DNA of 64,000 bases from Camellia lanceoleosa (taxonomy: Eukaryota > Streptophyta > Magnoliopsida > Ericales > Theaceae): the NCBI GenBank assembly GCA_025200525.1, contig CM045758.1:3224001-3288000 (forward strand), given 5' to 3'. Each line of letters begins with the position of its first letter. The stretch's first letter is position 1. The notes beneath the pieces are model-generated. The model did not search any database. It saw only the letters and a list, made by a program, of their open reading frames with translations, and was not told the origin of the DNA. Positions 22,841 through 34,480 of this stretch are shown here, piece after piece. The translations under genes were made by a program, and so were the position numbers.

Positions 22841-25516
22841 TGTCATGACCCGAACCCGCCCCCGTGGGTTAAGGACATAACTGACCAGTAATCGTGAGAT
22901 TACCTACGGTCTCAAACCAAACCAAACGTATTTTAACAGAGTTCATGGGGGCCAAACGGAAGCAATTTGAAACTTTGTCCATAGAGTCGTGCTTATATGT
23001 ACATCATTACATACATATGTTAATAACTCACAACAGAAAATACAATGACATAAAATTCTGTACAAACAGGATCATTCAAATCTAAGTCAGCCAAACAAAA
23101 CTATATACAGATATACACAAAGTCCTCGCCCACATGACAAAATATAATACATGACAAAATGGCAAAGACGGGTCTCGTACGTGAGACACAAGGGCTAACT
23201 CTCAAAGACTTGGTTGTTCCACACTGGCTTCACAGGGGCTGGGTTTGGACCTCTCATAGCTCACCTACAAACACACGAATGAGCGTGAGCGAAAGCCCAG
23301 TGAATAATATCAAATAAGAAGATACAACAATATGTAGAACAACATATTCCGAACGGCCTTGGGCCCAATTCGTATTTCTAATTAACATATATATACACAA
23401 TGTAAGTCAAGTGACTGTGGTTCTAAACATACTGGCCTTTTGGCCTCTTTATCTTTCATTTATGCCAAAACGGCCTCTGGCCCACTCATTCGTTCTTGTC
23501 AAAATAACCTTTGGCCCAATCACACTTTGGTGTCAAACGGCTCTTAGGCCCAAATACACTTTCGTGTCAAAACGGCTCTTAGGCCCAAATACACTTTCGT
23601 GTCAAACGGCCTTCGGCCCACATTTTATCAATCGGCCTTCGGCCCATATTTTTATCAAACGGCCTTCGGCCCACATTTTATCAATCGACCTTCGGCCCAC
23701 ATTTTGTCAATCGGCCTTCGGCCCATATATATCAATCGGCCTTCGGCCCACATTTTATCAATCGGCCTTCGGCCCATATTTATATCAATCGGCCTTCGAC
23801 CCACATTTTATATCAAACGACCTTCGGCCCACATTTTATCAATTGGCCTTCGGCCCATATTTATATCAAACGGCCTTCGGCCCACATTTTATCAATCGGC
23901 CTTCGGCCCACATTTATATCAAACGGCCTTCGGCCCACATTTTGTCAATCTTATCCACTATTCAAATTAATGAACTTTACAAAACTTACATAAGAGTAAG
24001 CAAATGGGACAATAACATAATTTAGATATTACTCACAGTGGTCAGCATGTGGATTTGCCCTAGAGCTTGACCCTACATATCACATAACACATATGGGTCA
24101 CAAATAGTTCAATCCATTCTTTAATTCACACATTCCTCTTTAGGCTTTATTCTTATCTCTTTAATTCAATCACAGTGTTCAATGCATGCCTAAGAGTGTT
24201 TAGAAGTGAAAGGGAACGGAAAAAAGAACACAGAACGCATTTTCAAAATTTCAGAAAACAGGGTCCCCACTGACTTCGCGTGGACTTCCAGCGGACCTAA
24301 GCTTTACCTCAAATTTGGTTACCTCAAATTTGAACTGCGTGAACTTCATTTTCGGCGGACTTTCAACGTAGCTCCTTTCGAGCGTGATATATCCCGCTCG
24401 AGCGCACATCCAACTCTGCAAAAAGTGCTGGGAGCACGATTTTCCCGCTCAAGCGTCATGTTCCCCGCTTGAGCGGACCTCAAAATTCTAGAAAACCCAG
24501 AACTGTGTTCTTGAGCTTCATTTCGACTTTCCAGCCACAATACTTGCATGCAATGACTCAAATCCTAATATAATCATACTAACATGGCACCAATGCAAGA
24601 TTATAACATTATGGAGCTCAATTTATTGATTTATCTACATGCATGTTCCAAAATGTGTTAAACTCAACACCAACATAACAAACTCATGCATTCAAAGTTT
24701 CTATTTTTAATAAACAACATGGATGCCCAATTTGACTTTCATTTTCACTTCCAATAATGCAATTAGTGCTCATTTCCATGAAACTCAACAAAAACATGCT
24801 TGCATGTATGATTCAACTCACAATCCTTCATAATTCATATATTACATGCTAGATTAGGTGATTTCATAGGAATCCTTTACATACATGCTCATATCAACTT
24901 AAATCTTACTTAATTCATGGCCCAACTCACTAATTAATCTTCATTTCACGAAATTACAACTCAAACCCATGAACCAAAGGTTGATTACTCACCTAGGAGC
25001 TTAATTCTTCCAATTTATGGTAAATTCTTGAGTATGCCTTCAAGATCACCAAGTCTTCTAGCCAAATCCCTACTTAGAGCCTTCCCTCTCTCTAAATTCG
25101 GCTCCTCCCTCTCTCTATAACATAATCTCAGATGTTTGAGCTTCCAAAGAACAAAAATGAGAGTGTAGTGGCCCTTATAAAAGTTCCCTTGGTCACATTA
25201 TTTTATTATAAAATAATTGAGCACTAATTCACTGATTAAATCAATTTAATCTGATCCGAATCAATTTCCAATTAAATTTCACCGTAGGCTCTAAAAATTA
25301 TGCCAATCACATTGGCGTAGTCAATTTCGAGTTTTATGGCCGATAAGGCCCTCAATTTGTTTTCCAATGCAGATAATCAAACAGATATTCTTATGGTGAA
25401 CAGATAGAAATTCAAAACCACATATATTCATACAAATGGCACACAAAATCATATCAAACACATAGTCATATTCATAATAAGGATCAATTAGCATAATTCG
25501 GGACAAGGTTATCACA
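22841..25516 (+). mobile_element. Solo LTR (2676 bp), probably gypsy-type
   Basis: It begins TGTCATGACCCGAACCCGCC and ends GGTTATCACA, with perfect 5-bp duplications ATTTA at 22836-22840 and 25517-25521. No second LTR or internal region is present. It is the same family as the LTR at 11626-13994, in the opposite orientation. It contains a minisatellite at 23540-23945. Long frames in that minisatellite (23411-24025) encode only repeats and are not genes. Confidence 0.92.
23540..23945 (+). repeat. Minisatellite inside the solo LTR
   Basis: About 13-15 tandem units of roughly 22-29 bp built on 'cggccttcggcccacatttt' with variable 'atcaat/atcaaa' linkers. The GC core (GGCCTTCGGCC) is nearly self-complementary. 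Unit length varies mostly by the 'tatat' insert. Confidence 0.9.
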
Positions 25517-25521
25517 ATTTA

Positions 25522-26520
25522 TCAATTGATTAGGATCATCTGGGTATGGCCAGTAAATGTAGAACATGGACTATGAGATCAAGAAACCATAATTGGGTAG
25601 ATAAAAGTTAAATTAACAGAGTGCTCCTTGTATATGTAGAACTCTGCTGGAATTTTCGATTCATTTGACAAGTAATGTATTTTTGTTTTGTTTCTCCAGA
25701 TATTGGAGACAATGGATATGCCCTGGGGAAGTAAAAGATGATACTTGAGGAAAACGTTGACAGGTCCCTGGTAGAGTAGCGAGAATTGAAGCAAGTTGCG
25801 AATTGCTTCTGACATACTCTCAATTTTATACCCAGCCAATATATTTATGAAAACCAAGAACCCACAAAACTCTAACCTAGAAATTCAATTTTTTTCCACA
25901 ACTATTGACAGCTTTCTATGGCAGCTATTTACCCACAGAACTCCAACCCTTTCTACTTAACTATCACTCAAAAAAAAAAAAAAGTGATAGTGGGCAAAAC
26001 AGAGGACCAACAATCTGATAAAACATAGAACCAAAATCTGAACTGCAACATTCAAAACTAGCACCAAAAATCACAAACTCAATTAAATTCCAAGATCAAA
26101 ACCACCAAAGCTATGTTGGGAATGTGCTATTCTTTGTCTATTCGCAAAAAATGATGACATAGATGATATAGATATATATATATATATAGATACACATATC
26201 TATGTTTATCAATATAAAGAGAGAGAAAGAAGAGTTTTTTTCACTTACCTTTGGTGAATGAGAAAAGTGAGTTCAATTGTCCACGCCGTCCGAACGCCTC
26301 TACGCTGGTGTTGTCTACTCTTCTTCCCTATGTCGTTCTCTTTGCGTCGTTCTCTTTTCCTTCTTTTCCCTCCAAAAGTATGGGTGTAAAGAGATGGGTT
26401 TTGAAGAGTTTTTTATCATAGGGTTTGTTTTGGTAATATATTAGGTGAAATGATAATTCAATTTTTTTTTAAGTGGTGTAATGAGATGGAGGGTGTAAAA
26501 AGGTAAAAGCGTGGTGTAAG
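25522..26520. other. Right part of the large Mutator-like element
   Basis: A minus-strand open stretch at about 25680-25830 (LLPQGISIVSNIW region, with GT after 'ctggag') looks exon-like but matches no family I know. A (TA)n run lies at 26165-26190. The rest is non-coding up to the right terminal repeat. Confidence 0.35.
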
Positions 26521-26576
26521 TAAAATCATCCTATTCCAATCAAACATTGTATTCAATAGGATAGTCATTTCCAAAA

Positions 26577-28609
26577 GGGATAATTACATTTTATCCCCTT
26601 ATGGTTTCACGCGTTTTCACATTACTTTCCTGACGTTGATAAATGTACTCATAAACTCCCTGTGGTTTTGACTAAAATGCAAAAGTGACGGGACATGACA
26701 AAATTATTGAAAAGACTAGAATACCCTTATTTTTTTCTTCAATTTTCTTATGAATGTCATTTTACTTCCATTTTTCTGACAGTTGAACTCTCTCTATGAA
26801 CTCTCTCTATGAACTCTCTCTATGAACTCTCTCTCTCTCTCTCTCTCTCTGTGGTTGTGTGTATTTATATATATTATAGATATGAAATATCTTTCCTTAC
26901 CAATGCCTTTCCTCAGCAAGTCCTTGGTTGAACCCAACTCAAGGTCTGGTTCTTGCCCATTGTTGGCATCTGGGTCTATCACTGAATTGGTGACTTGTTG
27001 ATCAGTTTTCCTAGTGCCCAAACAATTGGGTTTCTTTCAATTGGTGACTTGGTGAGTCTTCTCTTCCACCACAACAAATAGTAAAGCTCTCCAACAAGGG
27101 CAAAGAGGATGGACCTAAAAAAATAAAAATAAAAACAATAATCTTCGTTCAAATCTGCTAAAGAATCTCTAAAAACCAATCAACACTAAACTAAAACTCA
27201 AAGTGACAATCAAACAAACAAGTCATGAACAATCTCATTGTTTGTTATGAAAAACAGAGACCTAAAGCTCCAAGAATCAGAAGAACCATAGAAATAGAGA
27301 ATCAAAGGTTTGTTTTGAGAGAAACTGCTATGATACCCAATTTTCCAAGAAAATCCAAGAGGACCCTCTTTCTCTCATGTTAGGGATCCCCGCCCAATAC
27401 CTTCCAGAAATCATACTAAGCAAAAAAACATACTCACACCCAAAGAGACACAATATTTAACGTGGTTCGGCCTCAATGCCTACGTCCACAGGAGAGTAAC
27501 CGGTTATCACTATAACAATGAAGAGATTACAGAAAGATTACAATAGAGGAGGAGCTCACACCATCCTCACTCACCCACTCACCCGTCTCCCTCTCTTACG
27601 CCGAGAGAGACGGTCTTTTTGCCTCACATCTCTCACTCTCTCTTGGTTTGCTCTCTCTGAACTCTTCCCTCAGCCTCTCTATTTATGAAGGAAGCTAAAG
27701 AGCCTGGCTAGCCTTACACATGGCCAGCTGTTCTTTCACTTTCGGTGGCAGTCTATATTTACAGCTTATCGGTTATCAAGGTAGGTAGCCATCTTTCCTT
27801 GACTGCTTCAATTCACACATGTTGCTGAAACCCAACACCTCAAAGTAAAAAGAAAATGGCTAAAAGATTCAAATTGAGTAGAAAAATCACAAAACCCAGA
27901 AAGACCCACCTCTTAAATTCTTCCTATGATCTAACACTCATTTGATAGAAAAATCACACAACCTAGAATAACCCACTTCTCTACATCACACTACGGAGAG
28001 ACCCAAAAGTCACGAGTCCTCAAGATAAAGGGCTTTTGTTGCCTAAAACATACGCTCCAAGAGAAAAAAGAAACTTTGTGTATTTACTGTAATCTCTGCT
28101 CATTGAGATGAGAATAAGAGTGAGAGTGAGAGTGTGCTTTTAAGGTGGTGCTTTTGAGTCATCATCTTTGGCCATTTGTTTTCTTGATTTTGGAACATAT
28201 GGAAAGAGAGAGAAAGAGAGAGAGGGTTAGTAAATTGAACTGTTTGATTGTTTCTGAAATAGCTATCCATCAAGCTTGGGTGGGATCCATCGGTGGGTGG
28301 GTCGTCGTTCTGTTGCTGGATTGCCGGCGCCGTTGCTATATTGTTAATAACAAGGTGTGTGATGGTTGAACGACCCATAGGGATCGGGGGAGAAAATTAA
28401 AGGGCAAATTGGTCCATCAACACTCTAAATTTGGAGCCAAAATACTTAATTTCAGTGCAGACACATTTTTCTGGCACGTCTACTCCACGCATTGTTAAGT
28501 CTACCAGATTTCGTCACTTTTGCACTTTAGTCAAAACCACAAGGAGTTTATGAGTACATTTATCAACGTCAGGAAGGTAATATGAAAACGGGTAAAATGT
28601 AATTATCCC
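26577..28609. mobile_element. Mutator-like element with long inverted repeats and perfect 9-bp target duplication
   Basis: The left end (26577, GGGATAATTACATTTTATCC) and right end (28609, minus strand GGGATAATTACATTTTACCC) are inverted repeats of about 115 bp, nearly identical apart from a short gap. The 9-bp duplication TTTCCAAAA flanks it exactly (26568-26576 and 28610-28618). A solo LTR sits inside at 27378-27837. No transposase is present. The interior has exon-like minus-strand stretches (about 26905-27010, NSVIDPDANNGQEPDLELGS, and 28100-28370), so it may be a Pack-MULE carrying host fragments of unknown identity. Confidence 0.85.
27378..27837 (-). mobile_element. Solo LTR (460 bp) nested in the Mutator-like element
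   Basis: It starts TGTTAGGGATC and ends AACCCAACA. Flanks TCTCA (27373-27377) and CCTCA (27838-27842) match at 4 of 5. It shares the internal phrases 'cgtggttcggcctcaatgcc' and 'ctacgtccac' with the LTRs at 28796 and 34020, so it is the same retrotransposon family. The strand follows the primer-binding-site orientation of the complete element. Confidence 0.85.
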
Positions 28610-28795
28610 TTTCCAAAACAAGCATGTGTTTACACATCATTTCCAATCAAATAGTCTAAGTATTCAAAAATTAATTGTCCGATGGATTATAATTCCCTTA
28701 TTTAGTCTGTCTAAACAAACATGACCACTGTGTCTAAGTATAATTAAGATCTTAAACACGTGTAAATACAATTTTGCTCCGTCTAAATACCGCAC

Positions 28796-29256
28796 TGTTA
28801 AGATCGGGGATCCTGCCCAAGACCTTGTAGAAATTATACCAAGCAGAAAAACACACCCATACTGAAGAAAACACCATATTTATCGTGGTTCGGCCTCAAT
28901 GCCTACGTCCACAGAAGAGTAGTCGGTTATCACTATAACAATGGAGAGATTACAAAAATATTACAATAGAGGAGGAGCTCACACTCTCCTCACTCACCCA
29001 CTCACCCGTCTCTCTCGCTCACACCGAGAGAGACGGTCTCTCCGCCTCACATCTCTCCCTCTCTTTGGTTGCCCTTGCTCTCTCAATTAAACTCTGGTAT
29101 CTCTTCCTCTATTTATACACTGGAAATGGTAAAGAGCTGGCTGGCCTGTATATGGCCAGCTCCTTCTCCACATGCTGCAGCTCATTCTTCATGCGTTGGC
29201 TTCACATGGAGCATATGGAAAAAGATTACCATCACATGGGGTGATGATATCCAACA
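28796..29256 (-). repeat. 3' LTR of the LARD-like element
   Basis: 461 bp, TG...CA. Compared with the partner LTR it carries scattered substitutions (for instance aagatcgggg against aggatcgagg at the start), which would allow dating of the insertion. Confidence 0.95.
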
Positions 29257-31205
29257 AATCACCCCCTCAACCCATGTGAGGTGATCCACTGTACACACTG
29301 TTGTTTTAATCTTGTCACACCCAAAATCCAACATAATCTGCACCTCATCACTGAGACGCTTGCACCCCCTAAAGCTAGAGATAACACACCAGAGATATAA
29401 GAGGATGAGGGAATCCTACATCCTTAACTCAACTCATACCACTCTCTGATTTGGAGAGAGCCTCTACTCCTATCTCCCACAGATCTCTTCCACGCTTCCT
29501 GGCTTGGATGCCTTCACTTGCTATGCTTGAACTTGCGTAACCAAGATATCCGACACCCTCTGATTGGATGTCCTACATCCCCTGCTGGGATGCCCTTGAT
29601 TGTCATGCATTACCTCGCAGGACTAGTCATTGGAGCAATAGAAAACTCGTTGTTTATCCCATCAACGTCCTCTGTCTTCTTTGCTCGGAGCTATTCCTCT
29701 GAACTATCAGCCTTTGCCCTCTGCACTTCTGAACAACCTCCTAGCGTTTCCACATACGCTTGTTGTTTGTGCTTTTGCAATCCCTGATTTGTTGTCCAGT
29801 AGATTGATGGTTAACAGTAGCTCTATCTGTCAAGGCATCGTCAGCTATGCAATTCCTTGCATAGTGCTCGCACCCATGGCTTCTGGTCTCCCTGCCTCGA
29901 GCTTACCTAAGAGATCCGCATCAACTCTATCCTCCGCTGCCATGGAACTCGAGAAACCACCATAGAGAAAAAAGACTTGCTACTCATTGGCGCGTACTCT
30001 TGCGTTTTATCCGTCTTAATTTCTTTGTCTGGCAGTTCCTGTGAACTTTCAACAACCCGCTGCTGCACTGCTACACGTCTACATTTGTGCTTCTGCGCTT
30101 AGTATGCTCCTCTGCAACTATTGTTCTACACATCCACATACCACCAGTACTTACTCGTATATAGTAACTCCAACAGCCACAACATTTCCCTGAGCCTGAA
30201 CTGGTTGCCAAATCATCTATTTGTCGATGAATGGTCTTTTTGATTGATTGAACCAGATCTTCTGACGAACTCCGGAGATAATCATCTCTGCAATCCTCTG
30301 ATCACTCCTGACCAATCCTGATCTCCTTTGATTTGTCATTTGATCGAGCCTGATCTCCTCTGGTCTTCAATGATCTATCTCAATCTGTATCTGGTTGTCC
30401 AATCTGGTCAGAATCTGCCCATTCTAACCTCTTCAGTGAATTCGCAGTGTTCCACAATATCTGGCAACCTTCCTTCGAGTATTGAAGATGACAAACTCCA
30501 ATGTTTTGACAATCTTTCCAAACCATTCAGAATTTCACTATTCTGACCTCGCGGTTGCGTCCGGAATGGTCCGTTTAGCTAGGACCAACCTTCGCTGCAC
30601 TTCCGGGGACCTCACTGAAAAATTTCTCTAAAAGTTGGGCAACACCACAATTTTCTGAAAATTCTGGGCCAAATTGCAATTTTCAGAAGTTCAGGGAATA
30701 TTTCGTCTACCAACAGAATATTTCGTCCACTGCACCTGATGCCATCTATCCCTTTAATCTGCCTTCTTTTTGCAGAAACTCCGATTCCAAAATCTGACCG
30801 TACAGATGTGTCCGAAATACTCCAAATAGTTGGAAAGCACTATTGGATCGCCAAAAATGGACTCCGAATGGCTTAGAACTAGCCAAAATATTTTGTACGC
30901 CTTAGATCTACGGCTGCACCTTAGCCACGAAACACTGGATTCCTCCTCGGAGTGCTGACGTGGCACTGACTGGACTTTGACTGACCTGCCACGTAGCGAT
31001 GACTGGACCGATGACGTGTTAACCACGTAGTGATCCCTGCTGACGTGGCGTGACGTGGTTTGCCACGTGGTCTTGCCGACCGCTGCGCCTATCGACGTGG
31101 ATCGCCGATGCGTCACGTGGGCCACTCACGACGTGGCTGATGACGCGACGACGACGTGTCGCTAACTGGGCGCCACGAGTCTCGTCTTCCTCCTTTGCTG
31201 CGCCT
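29257..31205. other. Internal region of the LARD-like element, without coding capacity
   Basis: No retroviral-type motif is visible on either strand. Many short CT-rich phrases occur (for example 'tgatctcctctgg' variants at 30260-30370). Positions 30950-31160 carry 15 or more copies of 'cacgtgg', 'gacgtgg' and related words, giving a dense cluster of ACGT cores. Confidence 0.6.
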
Positions 31206-32220
31206 GTGGTGCGTAGGGCTGATCGCGGATCGGTTTTGGTCGGGTGCGGGTCAAAACCGACCCGACCCGCAAACGTGCGGGTTGAAGAAAACAGACCAAG
31301 AACCGCCGCAAGGCGTTCGCGATTTGTCGGGTGGGTCACGCAGCGGGTGCGGTTCGGTTTGCGGTTTGGGCTTTTTTAAAATTGGGCTTAGTTATGATAT
31401 TAATTTGAACAAATTTGACATGTTGGGCTACTTTTTAAACATTTTTTTATTATTTATGAAAAAGTTATAAATTAAATTTCATGATAACATAAATGTCCAT
31501 ATAATTATATAATAAATTTTACATTCTTCCAAAATTCAAAAATAATTGATAAAACTAATTACAAACTAAAACATTAAAATTCACACTAAAATCAATCTTC
31601 ATTCATCCATCCATAATCCAAGCTCACCTAAATTTTACATTCATCCAAAATGCAAAAATAATAATAATAACTAGTTATCTCCATCCGTCCATAATCCAAA
31701 GTTTACCTAAATTTTACATTCATCCAAAATGTAAAAATAATAATAATAACTAGTTATCATCCATCCATCCATCCATCCAAAATCTAAAGCAAGCTTACCT
31801 AAAATGTAATGCTCCAATTAATTTTACATTCATCCAAAATAAAAAAAATAATAATAAACATCCAAGGCTTCATACAAACTAAAATAACATTGTCTACAAA
31901 CTTCATCCAACAATGTCCAATGTCCAATGTCCAATCTCATCCAACAATCTGCCAAAAAAAATTCCAATGAGCCAAATTAATAAATATAAATAAATAGATA
32001 TAAATAAATAAACATTAATATGATCTCAACTAATTAGAAAAATCTCACACATGAGCCAAATGAACATTAAAGTTCAATTATAGCATCTACATTAGACTTT
32101 GGGGTTGAAGAGGAACATTGCTCCAAAGTACCTAAAAGCATGAGTCAACAAAAGAAGATAAATAAACTTGCATAGTAAAAATAATAATAGAATTAAAAAT
32201 AAAGAGATATTCACATATTA

Positions 32221-32320
32221 CCCGAGTCGTATTGTTCAAATTCCTCCACATCATCCATTGCTTTTCGAAGAGAAATTGGAAGGTTGCTTTTAAGCCAATT
32301 TTGTATGAGATAACAATTAA
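32221..32320 (-). pseudogene. hAT transposase C-terminal remnant
   Basis: An exon-like stretch reads WLKSNLPISLRKAMDDVEEF then EQYDS with a GT donor at the end. The WL...LP..L......VEE pattern is what hAT dimerisation-domain exons end with, as far as I recall. It lies in the middle of the hAT element on the minus strand. No other exon is readable. Confidence 0.5.
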
Positions 32321-32954
32321 GTCATGGATGGTATAATAATTGAAGCTTTCAAGGGAAACATAATAATTAATTATTTATTTTAAAGTAAATTCATTTAAAC
32401 TTAAACAACCAAAGAAAAAAAACAAACAAATAACGCGTTTTCCTTATTCAACAACATTTATCTTGCATCTAATGACTATTGGCAGTAATTTTATTTGAGA
32501 AAATATTAGATGAATGACTAATCAATAAACTAACAAAAAATACATGGAAAGAAACACCAAAAAATTACTAGCTTGTAGTTATTTACCTGAAGCAAAATAC
32601 ATGGAAAGAAACACCAAAAATACACATTACTTAATGTACTCCTTGATGGTTTATTGATTCTTGTCTATTACTGGTTCCACATTACTTAATGTACCCCTAA
32701 GTTTTTTGGTTTTTTAAAACTTATATGACCAAATTAATGATGCAGATAGAGTACAATGACTGGCCTAATGCCGAGCTAATTGACAAGTCCAAGAAAAATG
32801 CGGATTTGTTAATCAAGTCAATTGATTTCTGAAGTTGAATACCATCTATAATTAGAAGAGAGAAAGAATTGACAAGTTCAGTTCAATCGTGTTCACCATT
32901 TGAAGCAAAATGATGAATGACAGTCTTATTTAGAATATGGTGAATAAGATGGAA

Positions 32955-33318
32955 AGAAACCGTATATATATATATATATTCACCAAAAAACAACATTTAT
33001 CTTGCATATATATATATATATATATTCACCAAACTATATATATATATTTCTCTTTGAAGTTTGAACAAACCGTATATATATATATATATATTCACCAAAA
33101 AAATTATATATATATATATATATAGATCGATCAAAATCAAACAGATCAGATCAGATCAGATGAACATCAATCGAATGAACATCAAGCAAGCAGAGAGATA
33201 TGTTTTAAGATCAACATCAAACAGATCAGATCAGATGAACATCAAGCAAGCAGATCAACATCAAACTATAATACTAATAGATCGATCAAAAAGAGGCCGA
33301 TCAAAAAAAAATCGAATG

Positions 33319-33361
<43 letters not shown>
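32955..33361. repeat. (TA)n blocks and (GA)n microsatellite
   Basis: Four TATATA blocks at about 32965-33125 alternate with the phrase 'ttcaccaaa', and a (GA)n run spans about 33321-33361. Between them, 'cagatcagatcagatgaaca' phrases are repeated (33140-33260). Confidence 0.9.
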
Positions 33362-33363
<2 letters not shown>

Positions 33364-34019
33364 CGTATATGATGTGTTGCTGCCAAGGCCGCCGGGTTTG
33401 TCAGCCGCCGATCGCCGGTTCGCCTCACGCCGGCCTGCCGCCAGGTTAGGGTTACTGCCGCTGCTAGCTAGAAGGAAGGGAAAAGGGGGAGAGGAGAGAA
33501 AGAGACGGGCTGGGTGTGGGTCAACAAATGAAAATGAAATGAGCCCCTGCCCTAATTAATTCACTAAACTAAACGGTCTGAACCTAAAAAAAAAAAAAAA
33601 AAAATATTACATTCACACGCGGGTCGCGGGTTGCGGTTCGGTTAGGGTCAGAACCGCAACCCGACCCGAACCCGATTCTTGACAGATTTTTGGACCCGCA
33701 CCCGCCCACATACCTACATCGAAACCGCCCAAAAAGGTGCGGGTAGGGTAGGGTCGGGCGGTTTGTGCGGGTGGGTGGGTTCTATGCCCAGCCCTAGTGG
33801 TGCGTGTCCGAAACTGGGCCTACGCACCGGTTACCTGTACGGCGCGTGTCGGCGCGTGCAGAGACTGGGCCTCACGCGCCTTATTTAGGCGGCACGTGAG
33901 GGCGCATCTTGTCTTCTTTGGGTGTCTACTTTGCATTTCGAGCAATTTTATTTCTGGGCAATTTTGAAAAAACGCACTGTTTTTGTTCCGAAATGCACCG
34001 ACGAGGCTCTGATACCACT

Positions 34020-34480
34020 TGTTAGGATCGAGGATCCCGCCCAAGACCTTGTAGAAATTATATCAAGTAGAAAAACACACCCACACTGAAGGAGACACCA
34101 TATTTAACGTGGTTCGGCCTCAATGCCTACGTCCACGGGAGAATAGCCGGTTATCACTATAACAATGGGGAGATTACAGAAAGATTACAATAGAGGAGGA
34201 GCTCACACTCTCCTCACTCACCCACACACCCGTCTCTCTCGCTCACACCGAGAGAGACGGTCTCTCCGCCTCACATCTCTCACTCTCTTTGGTTGCTCTT
34301 GCTCTCTCAATTAAACTTTGCTCTCTCTTCCTCTATTTATACACTGGGAATGGTAGAGAGCTGGCTGGCCTGCACATGGCCAGCTCCTTCTCCACATGCT
34401 GCAGCTCATTCTTCATACGTTGGCTTCACATGGAGCACATGGAAAAAAATTACCATCATATGGGGTGATGATATCCAACA
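34020..34480 (-). repeat. 5' LTR of the LARD-like element
   Basis: 461 bp, equal in length to the partner LTR. The primer-binding site lies immediately outside it at 34005-34017 on the minus strand. Confidence 0.95.

Larger units (their letters stand above)
15802..26527 (+). mobile_element. Large decayed Mutator-like element with transposase-OTU and PMD genes
   Basis: Its left end (GATTCTACTTAAATCACTCT, 15802) and right end on the minus strand (GATTTTACTTACACCACGCT, from 26527) are imperfect inverted repeats that stay alignable for about 50 bp (CTTTTA, TTTACAC, CTC words in order). Between them lie a MULE transposase-OTU pseudogene, a convergent plant-mobile-domain pseudogene, a bZIP fragment and a nested solo LTR (22841-25516). 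No matching 9-bp target duplication is visible, so the outer limits are tentative and the unit may be composite. Related MULEs with OTU and PMD proteins are known from plants, so the basic layout is a family trait. Confidence 0.6.
31214..33796 (-). mobile_element. hAT transposon nested in the LARD-like element
   Basis: The ends are TAGGGCTG (31214) and CAGCCCTA (33796), flanked by the perfect 8-bp duplication GTGGTGCG (31206-31213 and 33797-33804), which is the hAT signature. Subterminal zones are full of 'cgggt'/'acccg' words on both sides, typical of Ac-like elements. Inside, the minus strand near 32320-32221 reads QNWLKSNLPISLRKAMDDVE before a GT donor, resembling the end of hAT transposases. 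No complete transposase remains, so it is non-autonomous. (TA)n and (GA)n runs fill 32955-33360. Confidence 0.92.
28796..34480 (-). mobile_element. Complete non-autonomous LTR retrotransposon (LARD-like)
   Basis: Two 461-bp LTRs (28796-29256 and 34020-34480) start TGTTA and end ATATCCAACA, flanked by the perfect 5-bp duplication CGCAC (28791-28795 and 34481-34485). Next to the right LTR, 34005-34017 is the reverse complement of TGGTATCAGAGCC, the initiator-Met-tRNA primer-binding site. The element therefore reads on the minus strand, and its purine tract (minus strand TTGAGGGGGTGATT) abuts the left LTR. Between the LTRs no gag, protease, integrase or reverse transcriptase is recognisable. It would have needed helper enzymes, as LARD elements do. 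A hAT element is nested at 31214-33796. Confidence 0.95.

Noticed and set aside
23540..23945. Possible CRISPR-like array
   Set aside because: Repeats are contiguous with only tiny variable linkers and lie inside an LTR of a plant genome; it is a minisatellite.
23411..24025. 204-codon open frame with a repeating SAFGPHFINRPSAHI-like peptide
   Set aside because: It is a read-through of the GGCCTTCGGCC minisatellite in a solo LTR; several frames are open because the unit lacks stops.
31019..31470. Overlapping open frames on both strands in GC-rich DNA
   Set aside because: They arise from GC-rich LARD interior and hAT subterminal repeats; no family resemblance and frames cross the hAT border at 31214.
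33061..33372. YIYIYI-type frames
   Set aside because: Translations of TATATA blocks and the GA microsatellite.
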